Origin: Caryophanales bacterium UBA7642 | GTDB taxonomy: Bacteria; Bacillota_I; Bacilli_A; RFN20; CAG-288 | Direction of reading: 5' to 3' | DNA: 6,857 nt | Assembly (NCBI GenBank): GCA_002483745.1 | Contig: DLIM01000034.1 | Coordinates: forward strand, 44,593 to 51,449 | Part shown: piece by piece, positions 6,792 to 6,857 of the stretch | Layout: each line of letters starts with the position of its first letter | Numbering within the stretch: the stretch's first letter is position 1 | Made by a program: the position numbers and the translations under genes | Notes under the pieces: generated by a model | What the model was told of the DNA's origin: nothing | The model's database searches: none | What the model saw: the letters and a program-made list of their open reading frames with translations, nothing else

Positions 6792-6857
6792 TGGTGGATC
6801 TTTAGGGATTCGAACCCTAGGCCCACTGATTAAGAGTCAGTTGCTCTACCAGCTGAG
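6792..6857 (-). tRNA. trnK: tRNA-Lys (anticodon CTT), 5' end cut by window edge
   Basis: The minus strand shows a D-arm (CTC, loop AGCTGGTA, GAGC), then anticodon stem ACTGA, loop CTCTTAA and TCAGT, with anticodon CTT (plus-strand 6832-6834), which reads the Lys codon AAG. The variable loop is GGGCC. The T-arm is TAGGG, TTCGAAT, CCCTA. Next come the 3' acceptor strand AAGATCC, discriminator A and an encoded CCA (plus-strand TGG at 6792-6794). The 66 bases present plus the missing acceptor 5' strand (expected GGATCTT), two linker bases and the first D-stem base make the usual 76. Confidence 0.95.

Noticed and set aside
1..6857. Use of TGA as tryptophan (Mycoplasma-type code) or a CRISPR array
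   Set aside because: Coding frames use TGG for Trp and contain no in-frame TGA; no regularly spaced direct repeats are seen anywhere in the window.

Overview
The window looks like the chromosome of an AT-rich, low-GC Gram-positive bacterium (Firmicutes/Bacilli, possibly a gut Mollicutes- or Erysipelotrichia-related lineage; this placement is inference from base composition, AAGAGG/AAGGGAG-type ribosome sites and protein style). All five complete or 3'-complete genes end in TAA, tryptophan is TGG and no in-frame TGA is used, so the standard code fits better than the Mycoplasma code.

Layout. (1) Positions 1-897: the 3' part of a gene for a membrane protein with a Ser/Thr/Asn-rich outer domain and C-terminal membrane helices. 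It is followed by a perfect-stem intrinsic terminator (915-946). (2) Positions 962-6483: a tight four-gene plus-strand operon. It encodes a 1037-residue MacB/FtsX-type ABC transporter with fused ATPase and permease and a very large outer domain, a 528-residue DUF1538 membrane protein with an internal duplication, and two tandem PII-like signalling proteins. Gene junctions are 3 bp, 16 bp and a 17-bp overlap. (3) Positions 6484-6755 hold no intact gene, but the minus strand carries recognisable remains of a RelB/RelE-type toxin-antitoxin module: an antitoxin C-terminal piece, then a toxin piece broken by a one-base frameshift. (4) A two-way terminator (6750-6785) and a minus-strand tRNA-Lys(CTT), cut by the window edge about 10 bases before its 5' end.

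How the genes may work together. PII-family trimers commonly sit on membrane transporters and gate them according to nucleotide or metabolite levels (GlnK on AmtB, SbtB on SbtA). The DUF1538 gene directly followed by two PII-like genes suggests the same logic: a DUF1538 ion or solute transporter controlled by a PII-like pair, one member canonical and one divergent. The first gene, an ABC exporter or cell-envelope transporter, is co-transcribed, but its link to the DUF1538/PII part is not evident from sequence. The most interesting points are the DUF1538-PII module, the asymmetric PII pair, the terminator-like hairpin immediately before the operon's first start codon, and the decaying toxin-antitoxin locus next to the tRNA.
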